A DNA stretch of 64,000 nucleotides from JAAYCI01 sp964472465 (GTDB lineage Bacteria; Bacillota; Clostridia; Oscillospirales; Ruminococcaceae): assembly GCA_964472465.1 (NCBI GenBank), contig CAYYLW010000001.1, positions 25,149 through 89,148 on the forward strand, read 5' to 3'. A program made the translations under genes and the position numbers. The notes below the pieces were generated by a model that made no database searches, was not told the DNA's origin, and was given only the letters and a program-made list of their open reading frames with translations. Position 1 is the first letter of the stretch. Every line of letters starts with the position of its first letter. This document shows, piece by piece, positions 43,490 to 53,149 of the stretch.

Positions 43490-45034
43490 TTACTGGCTGA
43501 TTTCCTCCATGGATTCCATGGCAGCAGCAATATCTTTGCCATCGTTGTGCTGTGCTTTTATTTCAGCAATTTTCTCTTGAATTTCCACCATTTTTTCTTT
43601 TGTAAGAGGGTAGAATTTCATTGAGATGACATTACAAATCCAGCCTATGATGGGAATGAGGGTGAGGGCAATGACGATGACCCAGAACAGGCCTTCAGAG
43701 TATGGGGATTTGTCATTCGGCACCGCCTGGGCATACCCCACGGCCGCAAACATTAGCGAAACAATGGTGGTGCCCAGAGAAGAAATTACCTTATCCACAA
43801 AGGAGAATAGGGTTCCCATCAGCCCAGGCACATATTTGCCAGAACGGTATACCTCGTAGTCGGCGCAATCAGCCGTCATGGGAATGACGATGTTGCCAGA
43901 AATATTGGCAAAACCACCCTGACAGATGCGCAGCACGAGGAACCCAATGGTGAAAAAGTTCAGCGCACTGAGGCTGAAGCTACGCACATCGCCAAATACC
44001 ATCAGAGCAAAGAGCGCGAGGGAGGAGACGATGGCACCCCAGGTGCCAAATAGCAATGCTTTCTTCTGGCCCATGCGCGAAGCGATGAGCCGCATGCCCA
44101 GAATGGCGAATAGCAGGGTGGGCACCATGGTAATCAGGTTGACCTGGCCCTGGTAGGCGATATTGCCAAACAAAACGCCAAACAGCACAACCATGATGGT
44201 GGTATTGGCCTGGATACCCATGAAGAGCTTGTCAGTGGAGGCGGAGATAACCAGCATTTGAATAGCGCGGTTGTGGCGCAACACCTCCCAGTAGTCGCGC
44301 AAGCGGATACGTTGCGCCTCACCCGTGCCAAAGTATTTCGCTCGATCCTTGCGGCGAATGCCGATGATGGCAAATATGGCAAACAGGGTAGCAAGGCTGG
44401 CACAGATAATCCACAGTTCGTTGAACATGGCAGGGTTCATGAATCCGGAAATGGCAGTTCCATCCACCTCGGTGGTATATTTGGGCACCAGATAGTTCGA
44501 AACCAGTATTCCCAGAAGCATGAACAGAACAGTATTGTAGATAGAATCAAAAATGGCGAAGGTAGGGCGCTGCTTGGGGTCGTTGGTCATACAGGTCTGG
44601 GCCGATTTTGTCACCACACACTGGCAGGTGTAGCCCACAATATAAATGGCATAGATAACGATAAAGAAGAAGAGACGCAGGGCGTAGTTTTGGGGTAGCA
44701 GATGCCCAAAATGATACAAGACAAAGGTGGTGATTAGCATAATGCCGAGACCAACGGCAATGAAGGGACGGTTTTTCCCAAATTTTCCATTGGTCTTGTC
44801 CACAATGAAGCCTATGATGGGGTCGGTCACGCCGTCCCACACACGCATCACCGTAAGCAAAACACCCACTAGTGTGAAGGCCACACCCATGATGCCGCCC
44901 ACATAGTACGACACATAGGCCATCATCATCATCATGATGTTGGTTGAGGTGTTGTTCAGGGCGTAAAAACCGATTTCCCAAGTCTTAGCACGGTGGGTGC
45001 CAGTCTTGGGGTCATCCAGCAAGAACTTACTCAT
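43490..45034 (-). CDS. GPH-family sugar:cation symporter (MelB-like)
   Basis: A 514-residue membrane protein with about twelve hydrophobic segments. VWDGVTDPIIGFIVDKTNGKFGKNRPFI is the cation-binding and cytoplasmic-loop signature of the glycoside-pentoside-hexuronide family. The C-terminus is an acidic, charged cytoplasmic tail. It probably imports the glycoside cleaved by the GH2 enzyme encoded next. Start ATG follows AAGGAGGAATAACG. Confidence 0.93.
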   Translation of the reverse strand: MSKFLLDDPKTGTHRAKTWEIGFYALNNTSTNIMMMMMAYVSYYVGGIMGVAFTLVGVLLTVMRVWDGVTDPIIGFIVDKTNGKFGKNRPFIAVGLGIMLITTFVLYHFGHLLPQNYALRLFFFIVIYAIYIVGYTCQCVVTKSAQTCMTNDPKQRPTFAIFDSIYNTVLFMLLGILVSNYLVPKYTTEVDGTAISGFMNPAMFNELWIICASLATLFAIFAIIGIRRKDRAKYFGTGEAQRIRLRDYWEVLRHNRAIQMLVISASTDKLFMGIQANTTIMVVLFGVLFGNIAYQGQVNLITMVPTLLFAILGMRLIASRMGQKKALLFGTWGAIVSSLALFALMVFGDVRSFSLSALNFFTIGFLVLRICQGGFANISGNIVIPMTADCADYEVYRSGKYVPGLMGTLFSFVDKVISSLGTTIVSLMFAAVGYAQAVPNDKSPYSEGLFWVIVIALTLIPIIGWICNVISMKFYPLTKEKMVEIQEKIAEIKAQHNDGKDIAAAMESMEEISQ

Positions 45035-45230
45035 CGTTATTCCTCCTTCATTTTTGCTTTATCGCCGCACCAGGGGCAGCTTCCAATACTGGTAATTCTA
45101 GCGGCTATGGCAGTAGAGCACCAATGCAAAAATTGCGAAAGGAAGATTGCGATACTTGTGCTTTTGAGACAATTATTCCGGCAACATGGAGATAGTTTTT
45201 ATATATATTTCCCTAAAATTGGCATATAGA

Positions 45231-45255
45231 AAAACCCCGGCAAGCCGGGGCTTTT
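45231..45255 (-). terminator. Terminator of the AraC gene
   Basis: CCCCGGC-AA-GCCGGGG forms a seven-base-pair GC stem followed on the minus strand by TTTTT. It lies about 40 bases after the AraC stop and separates that gene from the symporter operon. Confidence 0.75.
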
Positions 45256-45294
45256 GGGCAGAATAGAGGCCAGTATTTTTGCGACATTGGCTAG

Positions 45295-46173
45295 CTAAAA
45301 CAGCTTGCTTTGCTGGGCCGCTTCGTAAAACTTTTTGGGATTGATATTATATTCAGCCTTGAAAGCACGGTAGAAATTGGCATAGTCGCCAAACCCACAG
45401 TGCTGATAGGCCTCGGTGGGAGGCATTCCGTCCACCAAAAGCTGCTTCGCAATAGCCAGCCTTTTTTGTATGATATAGCGGTATACACTGGTGCCCACAA
45501 GGCGGTTAAACTCGTGAGACAGGTGGTATTTGCTGATGTAGAACTGGCTGGCCAGCCCGGTGAGGGAGAGCTCCTCATTGTAGTGGCTGTGAATATACTC
45601 GAGCAGCTCCGCCATCAGCCCGGAGGATTTATCCACCAGCTCATGCCGCTGCAGCTCCGCCTGTGCTATGCGGTTTACCTCCACCAATAGTTGGATCAGC
45701 AGCCCGATGGAGAAGAGGTCGCCTCCATATGCACCGCTGTAACTCTCCTCCACGGTCGCCTGCATCAGGCCGGCAATCCGTTCCCTCTGCTGGGGGGTGA
45801 GGCGTAGCAGATTGGTGTGCGAAGGGAGGCTGCTGTCAAAGCAGCGGGTAAGGCTGGTTTGCTGCGATGAAAAAGACTGGATAAAGGGCTGGTTAATCCA
45901 CAGAACGATGCGTTCATAGGGTTTTTTCTCAGGTGTAATACGGGGCTGGTGCAGCTCCATGGGGTTAATAAGTAGCAAATCGCCCGGCAATAATTGGTAG
46001 TTCCGGCTCTCAATAATATAGTTGACATCGCCATTCAAAAAAAGGTATACCTCATAAAAATCGTGGTGGTGTAGGGCAACCTTATCAAGGTGGGAATCGC
46101 AATATCGGAAAATTTCAAAGCTCTTTGCCAGCATATGCTGGCGTGCATTGAAAGGCTGTACATTTTCCGGCAT
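45295..46173 (-). CDS. AraC-family transcriptional regulator
   Basis: About 292 residues. The N-terminal cupin sensor has LHHHDFYEVYLFLNG and LPGDLLLINPMELH, typical of RhaS/MelR-like activators; the last 100 residues have two HTH motifs (LSLTGLASQFYISKYHLSHEF and PPTEAYQHCGFGDYANFYRAF). I chose the ATG at 46173, after GGGAGGAACC. It could control the symporter/GH2 operon, the divergent glucuronate operon, or both. Terminated by a strong hairpin. Confidence 0.93.
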   Translation of the reverse strand: MPENVQPFNARQHMLAKSFEIFRYCDSHLDKVALHHHDFYEVYLFLNGDVNYIIESRNYQLLPGDLLLINPMELHQPRITPEKKPYERIVLWINQPFIQSFSSQQTSLTRCFDSSLPSHTNLLRLTPQQRERIAGLMQATVEESYSGAYGGDLFSIGLLIQLLVEVNRIAQAELQRHELVDKSSGLMAELLEYIHSHYNEELSLTGLASQFYISKYHLSHEFNRLVGTSVYRYIIQKRLAIAKQLLVDGMPPTEAYQHCGFGDYANFYRAFKAEYNINPKKFYEAAQQSKLF

Positions 46174-46337
46174 GGGTTCCTCCCTGTGTTTTTGATGGGC
46201 AAGAATAAGAGTGACGACAGAAATAGCATAAAAATAACGAAAACACATGAAATATGGTCAATGCTCACGATTTTAGTTTAAGGCAAGTTTCGCAATATGT
46301 CAAGCAAGGCACACAATGGGTTCTGGTATATGTGCTG

Positions 46338-46346
46338 TGATATACT
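46338..46346 (+). promoter_or_regulatory. Extended -10 promoter of the glucuronate operon
   Basis: TGA followed by TATACT forms an extended -10 (TGnTATACT), about 50 bases upstream of the first gene. No good -35 element is seen, so activation by the divergent AraC protein is likely. Confidence 0.45.
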
Positions 46347-46397
46347 ACAAAAAACGAAGAGTGGGGGGCGGGTTTTTTGTTTGAAGTGGGGCAAAAA

Positions 46398-47285
46398 ATG
46401 AAAGTACTACAAATTTCCGGTTTTTCAGATGAGATTAGCAGTGACTTTACCCTGCAACTACAAACGGTAGCAAAATTGGGGATGCGCCATATTGCGCTGC
46501 GCAGTGCGGGTGGCCGGGGGGTGGAGACCTACAACCCACAAGAGGCAGAGCAGCTTTTGCTGCCGCTTTTGCGAGAGCATGGTGTGGCCGTTTCCCTGCT
46601 GGGCAGCCCAATTGGCAAGGTGGCGGTGCAGGATGAGACCGCCTATGAACAACAGCTTGGCCAGCTGAACACTTTATGTGCGCTGTGCAAGCTCTTTGGT
46701 TGCGGGCAAATCCGCATCTTTAGCTTTTATATACCAGAGGGAGAAAACCCTGAGGATTACCGCGTGACAGTGGTGCGGAAACTAAAAGGCTTTGCTCAGG
46801 TGGCGGCTCGGCATCAGGTAACGCTGGTGCATGAAAACGAAAAGGACATTTACGGTAGCACGGCGCTGCGCTGCCGTAGCCTGCTGGATGCGGTGGACAG
46901 TCCCTGGCTGAAAGCTGCCTTTGATTTTGCAAACTTTGTACAGTGTGGCGAAGATACAAGGGAGTGCTGGGCCCTGCTAGGTAGGGATGTGGCCGATATC
47001 CACATTAAAGACGCCCACTACGGCAGCGGGGAAAACGTTCTGTGCGGCACCGGGCAGGGCCATATTCCCGAACTGCTGAAAAAGGCCATCGTGGAAGAGG
47101 GCTACCGGGGCTTTCTCACTTTAGAGCCGCACCTGGTGGTATTTGATTTTTTGCAGTCACTGGAGCTCAAAGACGCCGCCGAGGTAATTGGAACCAATAA
47201 AGCCAAAGACGGCCAAGAGGGCTATGCCATGCAGTATGAAGCGCTGTGCGCCATACTGGCGGACCTAGGCGCTGAGGTGGGCTAA
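46398..47285 (+). CDS. Sugar phosphate isomerase/epimerase-like TIM-barrel protein
   Basis: About 295 residues of the xylose-isomerase-like TIM barrel (AP endonuclease 2) family. VTLVHENEKDIYG, AAFDFANFVQCG, DIHIKDAHYG and LTLEPHL carry the acidic and histidine residues that bind a divalent metal. The ATG at 46398 (MKVLQISGF) follows GGGGC; a TTG 21 bases upstream is possible. First gene of the plus-strand glucuronate operon. It likely isomerises or epimerises a keto-uronate or keto-sugar made by the Gfo/Idh partners. Confidence 0.87.
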   Translation: MKVLQISGFSDEISSDFTLQLQTVAKLGMRHIALRSAGGRGVETYNPQEAEQLLLPLLREHGVAVSLLGSPIGKVAVQDETAYEQQLGQLNTLCALCKLFGCGQIRIFSFYIPEGENPEDYRVTVVRKLKGFAQVAARHQVTLVHENEKDIYGSTALRCRSLLDAVDSPWLKAAFDFANFVQCGEDTRECWALLGRDVADIHIKDAHYGSGENVLCGTGQGHIPELLKKAIVEEGYRGFLTLEPHLVVFDFLQSLELKDAAEVIGTNKAKDGQEGYAMQYEALCAILADLGAEVG

Positions 47286-47329
47286 GAAAACCGACAGAAT
47301 ATACGCAGAAAATCAAGGAGGAGAGACAG

Positions 47330-48523
47330 ATGGAGAAAATTCGTTACGGGATTATTGGCGTGGGAGCACAGGGCGGGGCCTATGCGGGCTTTTTGACAGG
47401 CAGGGGCGGCCTGCCTGGCATGCCCACACCCGAGGCGCCCCCTAGTTGCGGCCTGGGCGCCCTGTGTGACATCGACCCACTAAAACAGGCCATGTGCGCG
47501 GAGAAATACCCGGAGTACCCCTTCTTTACAGACTGGAAAGAGATGGTGGCCTCCGGCAAAGTGGACGCGGTCATCACCACGGTGCCGCATTACCTGCACC
47601 CCGAGATGGCCATATACTGCCTGAAGCGAGGGATGCCTGTGATGGTGGAAAAGCCCGCCGGGGTATACGCCAAGGCCGTGCGCGAGATGAACGAATGCGC
47701 CAAGGCACATCCGGAGGTGGGCTTTGCCATCATGTTCAACCAGCGCACCAACAAGCTATACCAGAAAATCAAAGACATCGTAGATTCGGGCGAGATGGGC
47801 GAAGTACGCCGCTCGGTGTGGATTATCAATTCCTGGTGGCGGCCCGACAGTTACTACCGCCAAAGCGACTGGCGCGCCACTTGGGGTGGAGAAGGCGGAG
47901 GCGTGTTAGTGAACCAGGCTCCCCATCAACTGGATTTGTGGCAGTGGATTTGCGGGCGACCCAGCCGCGTGTATGCCAAAATCAAATACGGCTGCCACCG
48001 CGATATCATCGTGGACAATGATGTGACCATTGTGACAGAATACCCGAATGGCGCCACCGGCTGCTTCATCACCTGCACACACGATGTACTGGGCACTGAC
48101 CGCTTGGAGATTGACCTTGACGGGGGCAAAATTGTGGTGGACGGCAGCAAAAAAGCCACGGTTACCCGCCTGAAAATGCCCGAAAAAGACATGAATGAAA
48201 AGATGGACATGATGAAGGTAGCCATGCTGACAATGGGCAATTCCGCCGGGGCGGAGGAACTGTACACCGTGGAGGAGTTTGAAAACTCCGATGGCTGGGG
48301 CTTCCAGCACACCACCGTGCTGGAAAATTTTGCCCAACATCTTTTGTCTGGCCTATCCCTGCTTGCGCCGGGGGATGAGGGCATCAATGGCGTAAACCTG
48401 GCCAATGCGGCGCTGCTTTCCAGTTGGCTGGGAGAAGAGGTGGACTGCCCGGTGGACGAGGATATCTACCTAGCCGAGCTGAACCGGCGGATTACAGAGG
48501 AGGGAAAATTCCCCACCCGCTAG
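47330..48523 (+). CDS. Gfo/Idh/MocA-family oxidoreductase
   Basis: A 397-residue oxidoreductase. RYGIIGVGAQGGAY is the dinucleotide-binding start and VMVEKPAGVYAKAV has the catalytic EKP motif; the C-terminal domain contains GEGGGVLVNQAPHQLDLWQW, typical of the family. Good ribosome site (AAGGAGGAGA). It is paired with a second such gene 69 bases downstream; together with two TIM-barrel proteins they resemble sets that oxidise and epimerise sugars before uronate catabolism. Confidence 0.92.
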   Translation: MEKIRYGIIGVGAQGGAYAGFLTGRGGLPGMPTPEAPPSCGLGALCDIDPLKQAMCAEKYPEYPFFTDWKEMVASGKVDAVITTVPHYLHPEMAIYCLKRGMPVMVEKPAGVYAKAVREMNECAKAHPEVGFAIMFNQRTNKLYQKIKDIVDSGEMGEVRRSVWIINSWWRPDSYYRQSDWRATWGGEGGGVLVNQAPHQLDLWQWICGRPSRVYAKIKYGCHRDIIVDNDVTIVTEYPNGATGCFITCTHDVLGTDRLEIDLDGGKIVVDGSKKATVTRLKMPEKDMNEKMDMMKVAMLTMGNSAGAEELYTVEEFENSDGWGFQHTTVLENFAQHLLSGLSLLAPGDEGINGVNLANAALLSSWLGEEVDCPVDEDIYLAELNRRITEEGKFPTR

Positions 48524-48592
48524 CCCCTGTTGGGGCTTGCACACCCACCCAGCCCGGCGCGGCGCGTCGCAGCACCACAAGGAGGAAACCGC

Positions 48593-49600
48593 ATGAAAAC
48601 CGTGGCCATTGTAGGCCTGGGAGACATCTCCGCCATCCATCTGGCCGCCGTGGCCTCACTGCCTGGGCTGCGCCTAGCCGCCGTGTGCGACTGTGAGGAG
48701 AGCGCCCGGGCAAAAGCACCCCCAGATGTCCCCTTTTATACAGACTACGAGGTAATGGCGGCAGAAGTGAAGCCGGACTGCGTACACCTCTGCCTGCCAC
48801 ACCACCTGCACTACACAGCCGCCGCCCGGCTGGCGGAGATGGGCTGCCATATCCTATGCGAAAAACCACTGGCCGTCTCTGTGCAGGAGGCCGAGGCTTT
48901 TGCCCTGCTGGAGCAGGCCCACCCCGGACTGCAAACGGGCATTTGCCTGCAAAACCGCCTGAATGAAACCAGCCGGATGCTGAAAGAGATTGTGGACAGC
49001 GGGGAATATGGCGCGGTGGTGGGCGCCAAGGGCCTGGTGCCCTGGGCGCGCCCGGCAGCCTATTACCAGCAAAAGCCCTGGCGCGGACGGATGGGCGAGG
49101 CCGGGGGCGGGCTGATGATGAACCAGGCCATACATACCCTGGATTTGCTGCAATGGATTTGCGGGCCGGTGAGCCAGGTGCACGCCAGTTGCGCCCAGCT
49201 TCTGGACTATGGCATAGAGGTTGAGGACAGCGTTACGGCCCGGCTGAGTTTTGCCCACGGCGCCAAGGGCCTGTTTTGGGGTACTGTGGCCAATTATGAA
49301 AACGAGAGCACACAGCTCACCGTAGCGCTGGAAAAAGCGGTATTTCACATTGAAGATAACCGCCTTGTCCGCCGCGAAGCCGAAGGCCCACCCACCCTGC
49401 TCTGTGAGGATGTACGGCTGCCCGGTACAAAGTTTTACTACGGGGCTGGACATACCTCACTCATCTGCCAGTTTTACGCGGCCATGGAGAACGGTAGCGG
49501 AGATTATATCCACGCCGCTGAAGGGCTCTCCAGCATTCGTCTCATAGATGCAATTGTGCGCTCATCACAGGAAAAAACTCTTCTGGATGTGGTATTATAG
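48593..49600 (+). CDS. Gfo/Idh/MocA-family oxidoreductase
   Basis: About 335 residues. TVAIVGLGDISAIHLAAV is the dinucleotide fold and ILCEKPLAVS holds the catalytic lysine; GEAGGGLMMNQAIHTLDLLQW is the substrate-domain signature. I chose the ATG at 48593 with AAGGAGG eight bases upstream; the in-frame start 63 bases upstream has no site. Shorter than its neighbour by about 60 residues. The substrate is not known. Confidence 0.92.
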   Translation: MKTVAIVGLGDISAIHLAAVASLPGLRLAAVCDCEESARAKAPPDVPFYTDYEVMAAEVKPDCVHLCLPHHLHYTAAARLAEMGCHILCEKPLAVSVQEAEAFALLEQAHPGLQTGICLQNRLNETSRMLKEIVDSGEYGAVVGAKGLVPWARPAAYYQQKPWRGRMGEAGGGLMMNQAIHTLDLLQWICGPVSQVHASCAQLLDYGIEVEDSVTARLSFAHGAKGLFWGTVANYENESTQLTVALEKAVFHIEDNRLVRREAEGPPTLLCEDVRLPGTKFYYGAGHTSLICQFYAAMENGSGDYIHAAEGLSSIRLIDAIVRSSQEKTLLDVVL

Positions 49601-49746
49601 AGTTATCTTCCTGGGAAAAGCCTCGGGGTGGGAGCCACCGACAGCGTATACTGTGTCTCCCCCACCAAGATTGCCCGCCCAAAGTGAAACCACTTTTTAG
49701 TAAACACACTAAACTACGATATGAATTGAAAGAAAGGGGTAGTTTG

Positions 49747-50613
49747 ATGGCAGACAAAGGATTGATAGGTGTGCAGATGAGCACCATCAAAAGCAAGGTG
49801 GATGAGTTGGGCGCCTATGGCGTGCTGAAAACCTGCGCCGAATTGGGATACCACTGTGTGGAAGTGAGCCAGATTCCCATGACGGCGGAAAATGTGGAGG
49901 GGCTGCGGCGGGCCGCGGTAGATTTTGACGTAAAAATCGCAGCCCTTTCCCCCGCTTTAGAGCCCATGATGCCCGGCATGCCGGGGGAAACCTTGGCCAC
50001 CGATTTTGATAAGATAGTAAATGACTGCAAAAGCCTGGATTGCGACATGCTGCGCCTGGGCATGCTGCCCATGACCTGCATGGGCAGCCGTGAGAAGGCC
50101 CTGGAGTTTACCCGCCGCGCCGATGAGATGGCCCAGAGGCTGAAAGAGCAGGGCATCGATTTGTATTACCACAACCACCATGTGGAATTCATCCGCTATG
50201 ACGGGGAATATCTACTTGACATCATCAAGAACAACACCCGCCACATGGGCTTTGAGCTGGACATCCACTGGATTCAGCGCGGAGGCGAGGAGCCGGTTTC
50301 CTTCATTCAGAAATATGCCGGGCGCATCCGCCTTTTGCACCTGAAAGACTACCGCATTGCCCCTGTGCAGATGCCCGACGGGCCCTTTGACATGCAGAAG
50401 TTCATGACGGCCTTCAACGACATCGTACAATTTGCCGAGGTGGGTGAAGGGAGTTTGCCCATCAAAGCCTGCATTGACGCAGGCCTTGCGGGGGGCAGCG
50501 AATATTTCCTGATTGAGCAGGACAGCACCTACGGGCGCGACCCCTTCGAGAGCCTACGCATCAGCCGGAATAATTTAGTTAAACTGGGATACGGCAATTG
50601 GTTCACACGCTAA
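49747..50613 (+). CDS. Sugar phosphate isomerase/epimerase-like TIM-barrel protein
   Basis: About 288 residues of the xylose-isomerase-like TIM-barrel family. LYYHNHHVEF, MGFELDIHW, LHLKDYRI and a late IEQDSTYG supply the metal ligands, like IolE/IolI and D-psicose epimerase relatives. I chose the ATG at 49747 after AAAGGGG. It sits directly upstream of uxaC copy 2, so it may prepare a keto-acid or keto-sugar for the uronate route. Confidence 0.88.
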   Translation: MADKGLIGVQMSTIKSKVDELGAYGVLKTCAELGYHCVEVSQIPMTAENVEGLRRAAVDFDVKIAALSPALEPMMPGMPGETLATDFDKIVNDCKSLDCDMLRLGMLPMTCMGSREKALEFTRRADEMAQRLKEQGIDLYYHNHHVEFIRYDGEYLLDIIKNNTRHMGFELDIHWIQRGGEEPVSFIQKYAGRIRLLHLKDYRIAPVQMPDGPFDMQKFMTAFNDIVQFAEVGEGSLPIKACIDAGLAGGSEYFLIEQDSTYGRDPFESLRISRNNLVKLGYGNWFTR

Positions 50614-50637
50614 AAAACCAAAACAGGAGGCACTGCG

Positions 50638-52056
50638 ATGGAACCCTTCATGGGCACGGATTTCTTGCTGGCAGGCCCTGCCGCAAAAACACTGTACCAC
50701 AGCTATGCAAAAGACATGCCAATTGTGGACTACCACTGCCATGTAAGCCCGCAGGAAATTTATGAGGACAGGCGCTTTGCCAACCTGTATGAGGCCTGGC
50801 TGGCAGCCGACCATTACAAATGGCGGCTGATGCGCTTTGGCGGCGTGGAGGAGCGGTATATCACCGGCGACGCGCTCGCGCGCGAAAAGTTCCAAGAATT
50901 TGCCGAGGTTCTGCCACGGGCGGTGGGCAACCCCCTGTACCACTGGTGCCACATGGAACTGAAAACCTTCTTTGGCTATGAGGGTGTGCTGAACGGGAAC
51001 ACTGCCGAAGAGGTGTGGGCGCTGTGTAACGGGATGCTGGCTCGGCCCGATATGAGCGTGCGGGGGCTGATTGCGAAAAGCAAGGTGGTCTTCATTGGCA
51101 CCACAGATGATCCGGCCGACAGCCTGGAATGGCACGCAAAGCTGATGGCCGACCCTACCATGCAAACCAGGGTGGCCCCCTCTTTCCGTCCGGATAAGGC
51201 CCTGAATATAGAGAAGCCCGGCTGGCGGGAATACCTCCAAGTCCTGGGCGGGGCCGCCGGGGTGCCCATTGCCAGTGTGAAGGATTTACAGGCCGCCTTG
51301 CTGCGGCGCATGGAGCATTTTGACGCCCATGGGTGCCGCGCCAGCGACCACGGGCTGGACACCCTGCCCTTCATGCAGGCACGGCCCGCAGATTTGGAGG
51401 CCATCTTCCAAAAGGTGTTCACCGAAAAGGCCGTCCCCACCCCCGCCGAGGCGGAGACCTTCAAAACGGAGCTTTTGCTCTTCTGCGCGCGCCAATATGC
51501 ACGGCTAGGCTGGGTACTGCAACTGCATTTCAACTGCCTTAGAAACCCTAACACCGGCATGTTGGAGGCCCTGGGCCCCGACACCGGTTTCGACAGCATG
51601 AACCATGCGGGCGGGGTTCAGGCGGCGGCCAAACTGCTGGACACACTGTATGGCGAAAATGCACTGCCCCGCACCATACTGTACAGCCTGAACCCCGATG
51701 ACAACGGGCCGCTGGCGGTGATTGCCGGGGCTTTCCAGGGCGGCGGGATACCGGGCAGGGTGCAGCATGGCAGTGCCTGGTGGTTCAACGACACCAAAAC
51801 CGGCATGGAGACCCAACTGGAAAACCTGGCCAACGTGGGGGTGCTGGGAAGCTTCGTGGGGATGCTCACAGACTCCCGCAGCTTCCTTAGCTACACCCGG
51901 CACGAATATTTCCGGCGCATTTTGTGCAACTTTGTGGGGGGCCTGGTGGACAGAGGGGAATACCCCGATGACCAGCCCCGCCTGGGCGGGCTGGTGCAGG
52001 ACATCTGCTGCCGCAACGCGCTGCATTTCTTTCAAATAGAGGAGGGCGTGCGATGA
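50638..52056 (+). CDS. uxaC: Glucuronate isomerase, copy 2
   Basis: A 472-residue amidohydrolase-fold isomerase with MPIVDYHCHVSPQEI (metal-binding HxH), GTTDDPADS, FRPDKALNIEKP and LTDSRSFLSYTRHEYFRR. The same family as the gene at 17497, but clearly diverged. Being followed directly by mannonate dehydratase and mannonate oxidoreductase, it most likely works on D-glucuronate, giving D-fructuronate. Its stop overlaps the uxuA start as ATGA. Confidence 0.96.
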   Translation: MEPFMGTDFLLAGPAAKTLYHSYAKDMPIVDYHCHVSPQEIYEDRRFANLYEAWLAADHYKWRLMRFGGVEERYITGDALAREKFQEFAEVLPRAVGNPLYHWCHMELKTFFGYEGVLNGNTAEEVWALCNGMLARPDMSVRGLIAKSKVVFIGTTDDPADSLEWHAKLMADPTMQTRVAPSFRPDKALNIEKPGWREYLQVLGGAAGVPIASVKDLQAALLRRMEHFDAHGCRASDHGLDTLPFMQARPADLEAIFQKVFTEKAVPTPAEAETFKTELLLFCARQYARLGWVLQLHFNCLRNPNTGMLEALGPDTGFDSMNHAGGVQAAAKLLDTLYGENALPRTILYSLNPDDNGPLAVIAGAFQGGGIPGRVQHGSAWWFNDTKTGMETQLENLANVGVLGSFVGMLTDSRSFLSYTRHEYFRRILCNFVGGLVDRGEYPDDQPRLGGLVQDICCRNALHFFQIEEGVR

Positions 52057-53147
52057 AAATGAAAATGGCCTTCCGCTGGTATGGAGAGGACGACAGCATC
52101 CCGCTGGACTATATCCGCCAGATACCCGGGATGCAGCACATCGTCTCGGCCGTGTATGATGTGCCCCCGGGCGAGCTATGGCCCAAGGAGAGCCTAGCGA
52201 GACTGCGTGCCCAGTGCGAAGAAAAGGGGCTTTTGTTCGACGTGGTGGAGTCTGTTCCCGTGCATGAGGACATCAAGCTGGGGGCTCCCCGCCGCACCCA
52301 GCTTCTGGAAAACTACTGCGAAAACATCCGCCGTTGCGCACGCCACGGCGTCAAATGCATCACCTACAATTTCATGCCCGTGTTTGACTGGACCCGCACC
52401 CAGATGGACAAAAAAGCGCCCGACGGCTCCACCAGCCTGGTGATGTACTGGGAGCAGATGCAGGATTTGAACCCGCTCGCCGATGACATCCACCTGCCCG
52501 GCTGGGATGCCAGCTATACCCAGCAGGAGGTACGGCGGCTGATAGAGGCCTACCAGGCACTGGGCAAGGAGGGCCTGTGGGAAAACCTGGCCTTTTTTTT
52601 ACACGCGGTAGTTCCCGTGGCCAAGGAGTGCGGAGTGGTATTGGCCATCCACCCGGACGACCCGCCCTACCCCATCTTCGGCCTGCCCCGCATCATCACA
52701 GACGAGGCCAGCCTGGACCGCCTTTTGAAGATAGAGGATTGCCGGGAGAACGCCCTCTGCCTGTGCACCGGCAGCCTGGGCTGCGCCAAAACAAACGATG
52801 TGGTAGCCATGGTGCGCAAATATGCCGCCGCCGGTCGCATTGCCTTTATGCATATGCGCAACGTGATGATTCTGGAGGACGGCTCTTTTGAGGAGAGGGC
52901 GCACCTCTCTTCCTGCGGTAGCCTGGATATGTTTGAAATTACCAAGGCCTTGGCCGAAAACGGCTACGAGGGATATGTGCGGCCAGACCATGGCCGGATG
53001 ATATGGGGCGAGGAAGGTAAGCCCGGCTATGGCCTGTATGACCGGGCGCTGGGCGCGGCCTATTTGAACGGGCTATTTGAGGCCTGCGAAAAAGCCCATG
53101 GGCAAAGCGTGCCCCGTGGCCCCAAAGCCGAATTGAAGGAGAGATAA
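52053..53147 (+). CDS. uxuA: Mannonate dehydratase
   Basis: A 364-residue TIM-barrel enzyme removing water from D-mannonate to give 2-keto-3-deoxygluconate. KMAFRWYGEDDSIPLDYIRQIPG at the start, LAIHPDDPPYPIFGLPRI, LCTGSLG, FMHMRNV and RPDHGRMIWGEEGKPGYGLYDRALG carry the conserved metal and catalytic residues of UxuA. Length is typical of the Firmicutes type. Coupled to uxaC copy 2 and followed by the SDR oxidoreductase after two bases. Confidence 0.96.
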   Translation: MKMKMAFRWYGEDDSIPLDYIRQIPGMQHIVSAVYDVPPGELWPKESLARLRAQCEEKGLLFDVVESVPVHEDIKLGAPRRTQLLENYCENIRRCARHGVKCITYNFMPVFDWTRTQMDKKAPDGSTSLVMYWEQMQDLNPLADDIHLPGWDASYTQQEVRRLIEAYQALGKEGLWENLAFFLHAVVPVAKECGVVLAIHPDDPPYPIFGLPRIITDEASLDRLLKIEDCRENALCLCTGSLGCAKTNDVVAMVRKYAAAGRIAFMHMRNVMILEDGSFEERAHLSSCGSLDMFEITKALAENGYEGYVRPDHGRMIWGEEGKPGYGLYDRALGAAYLNGLFEACEKAHGQSVPRGPKAELKER

Positions 53148-53149
53148 CC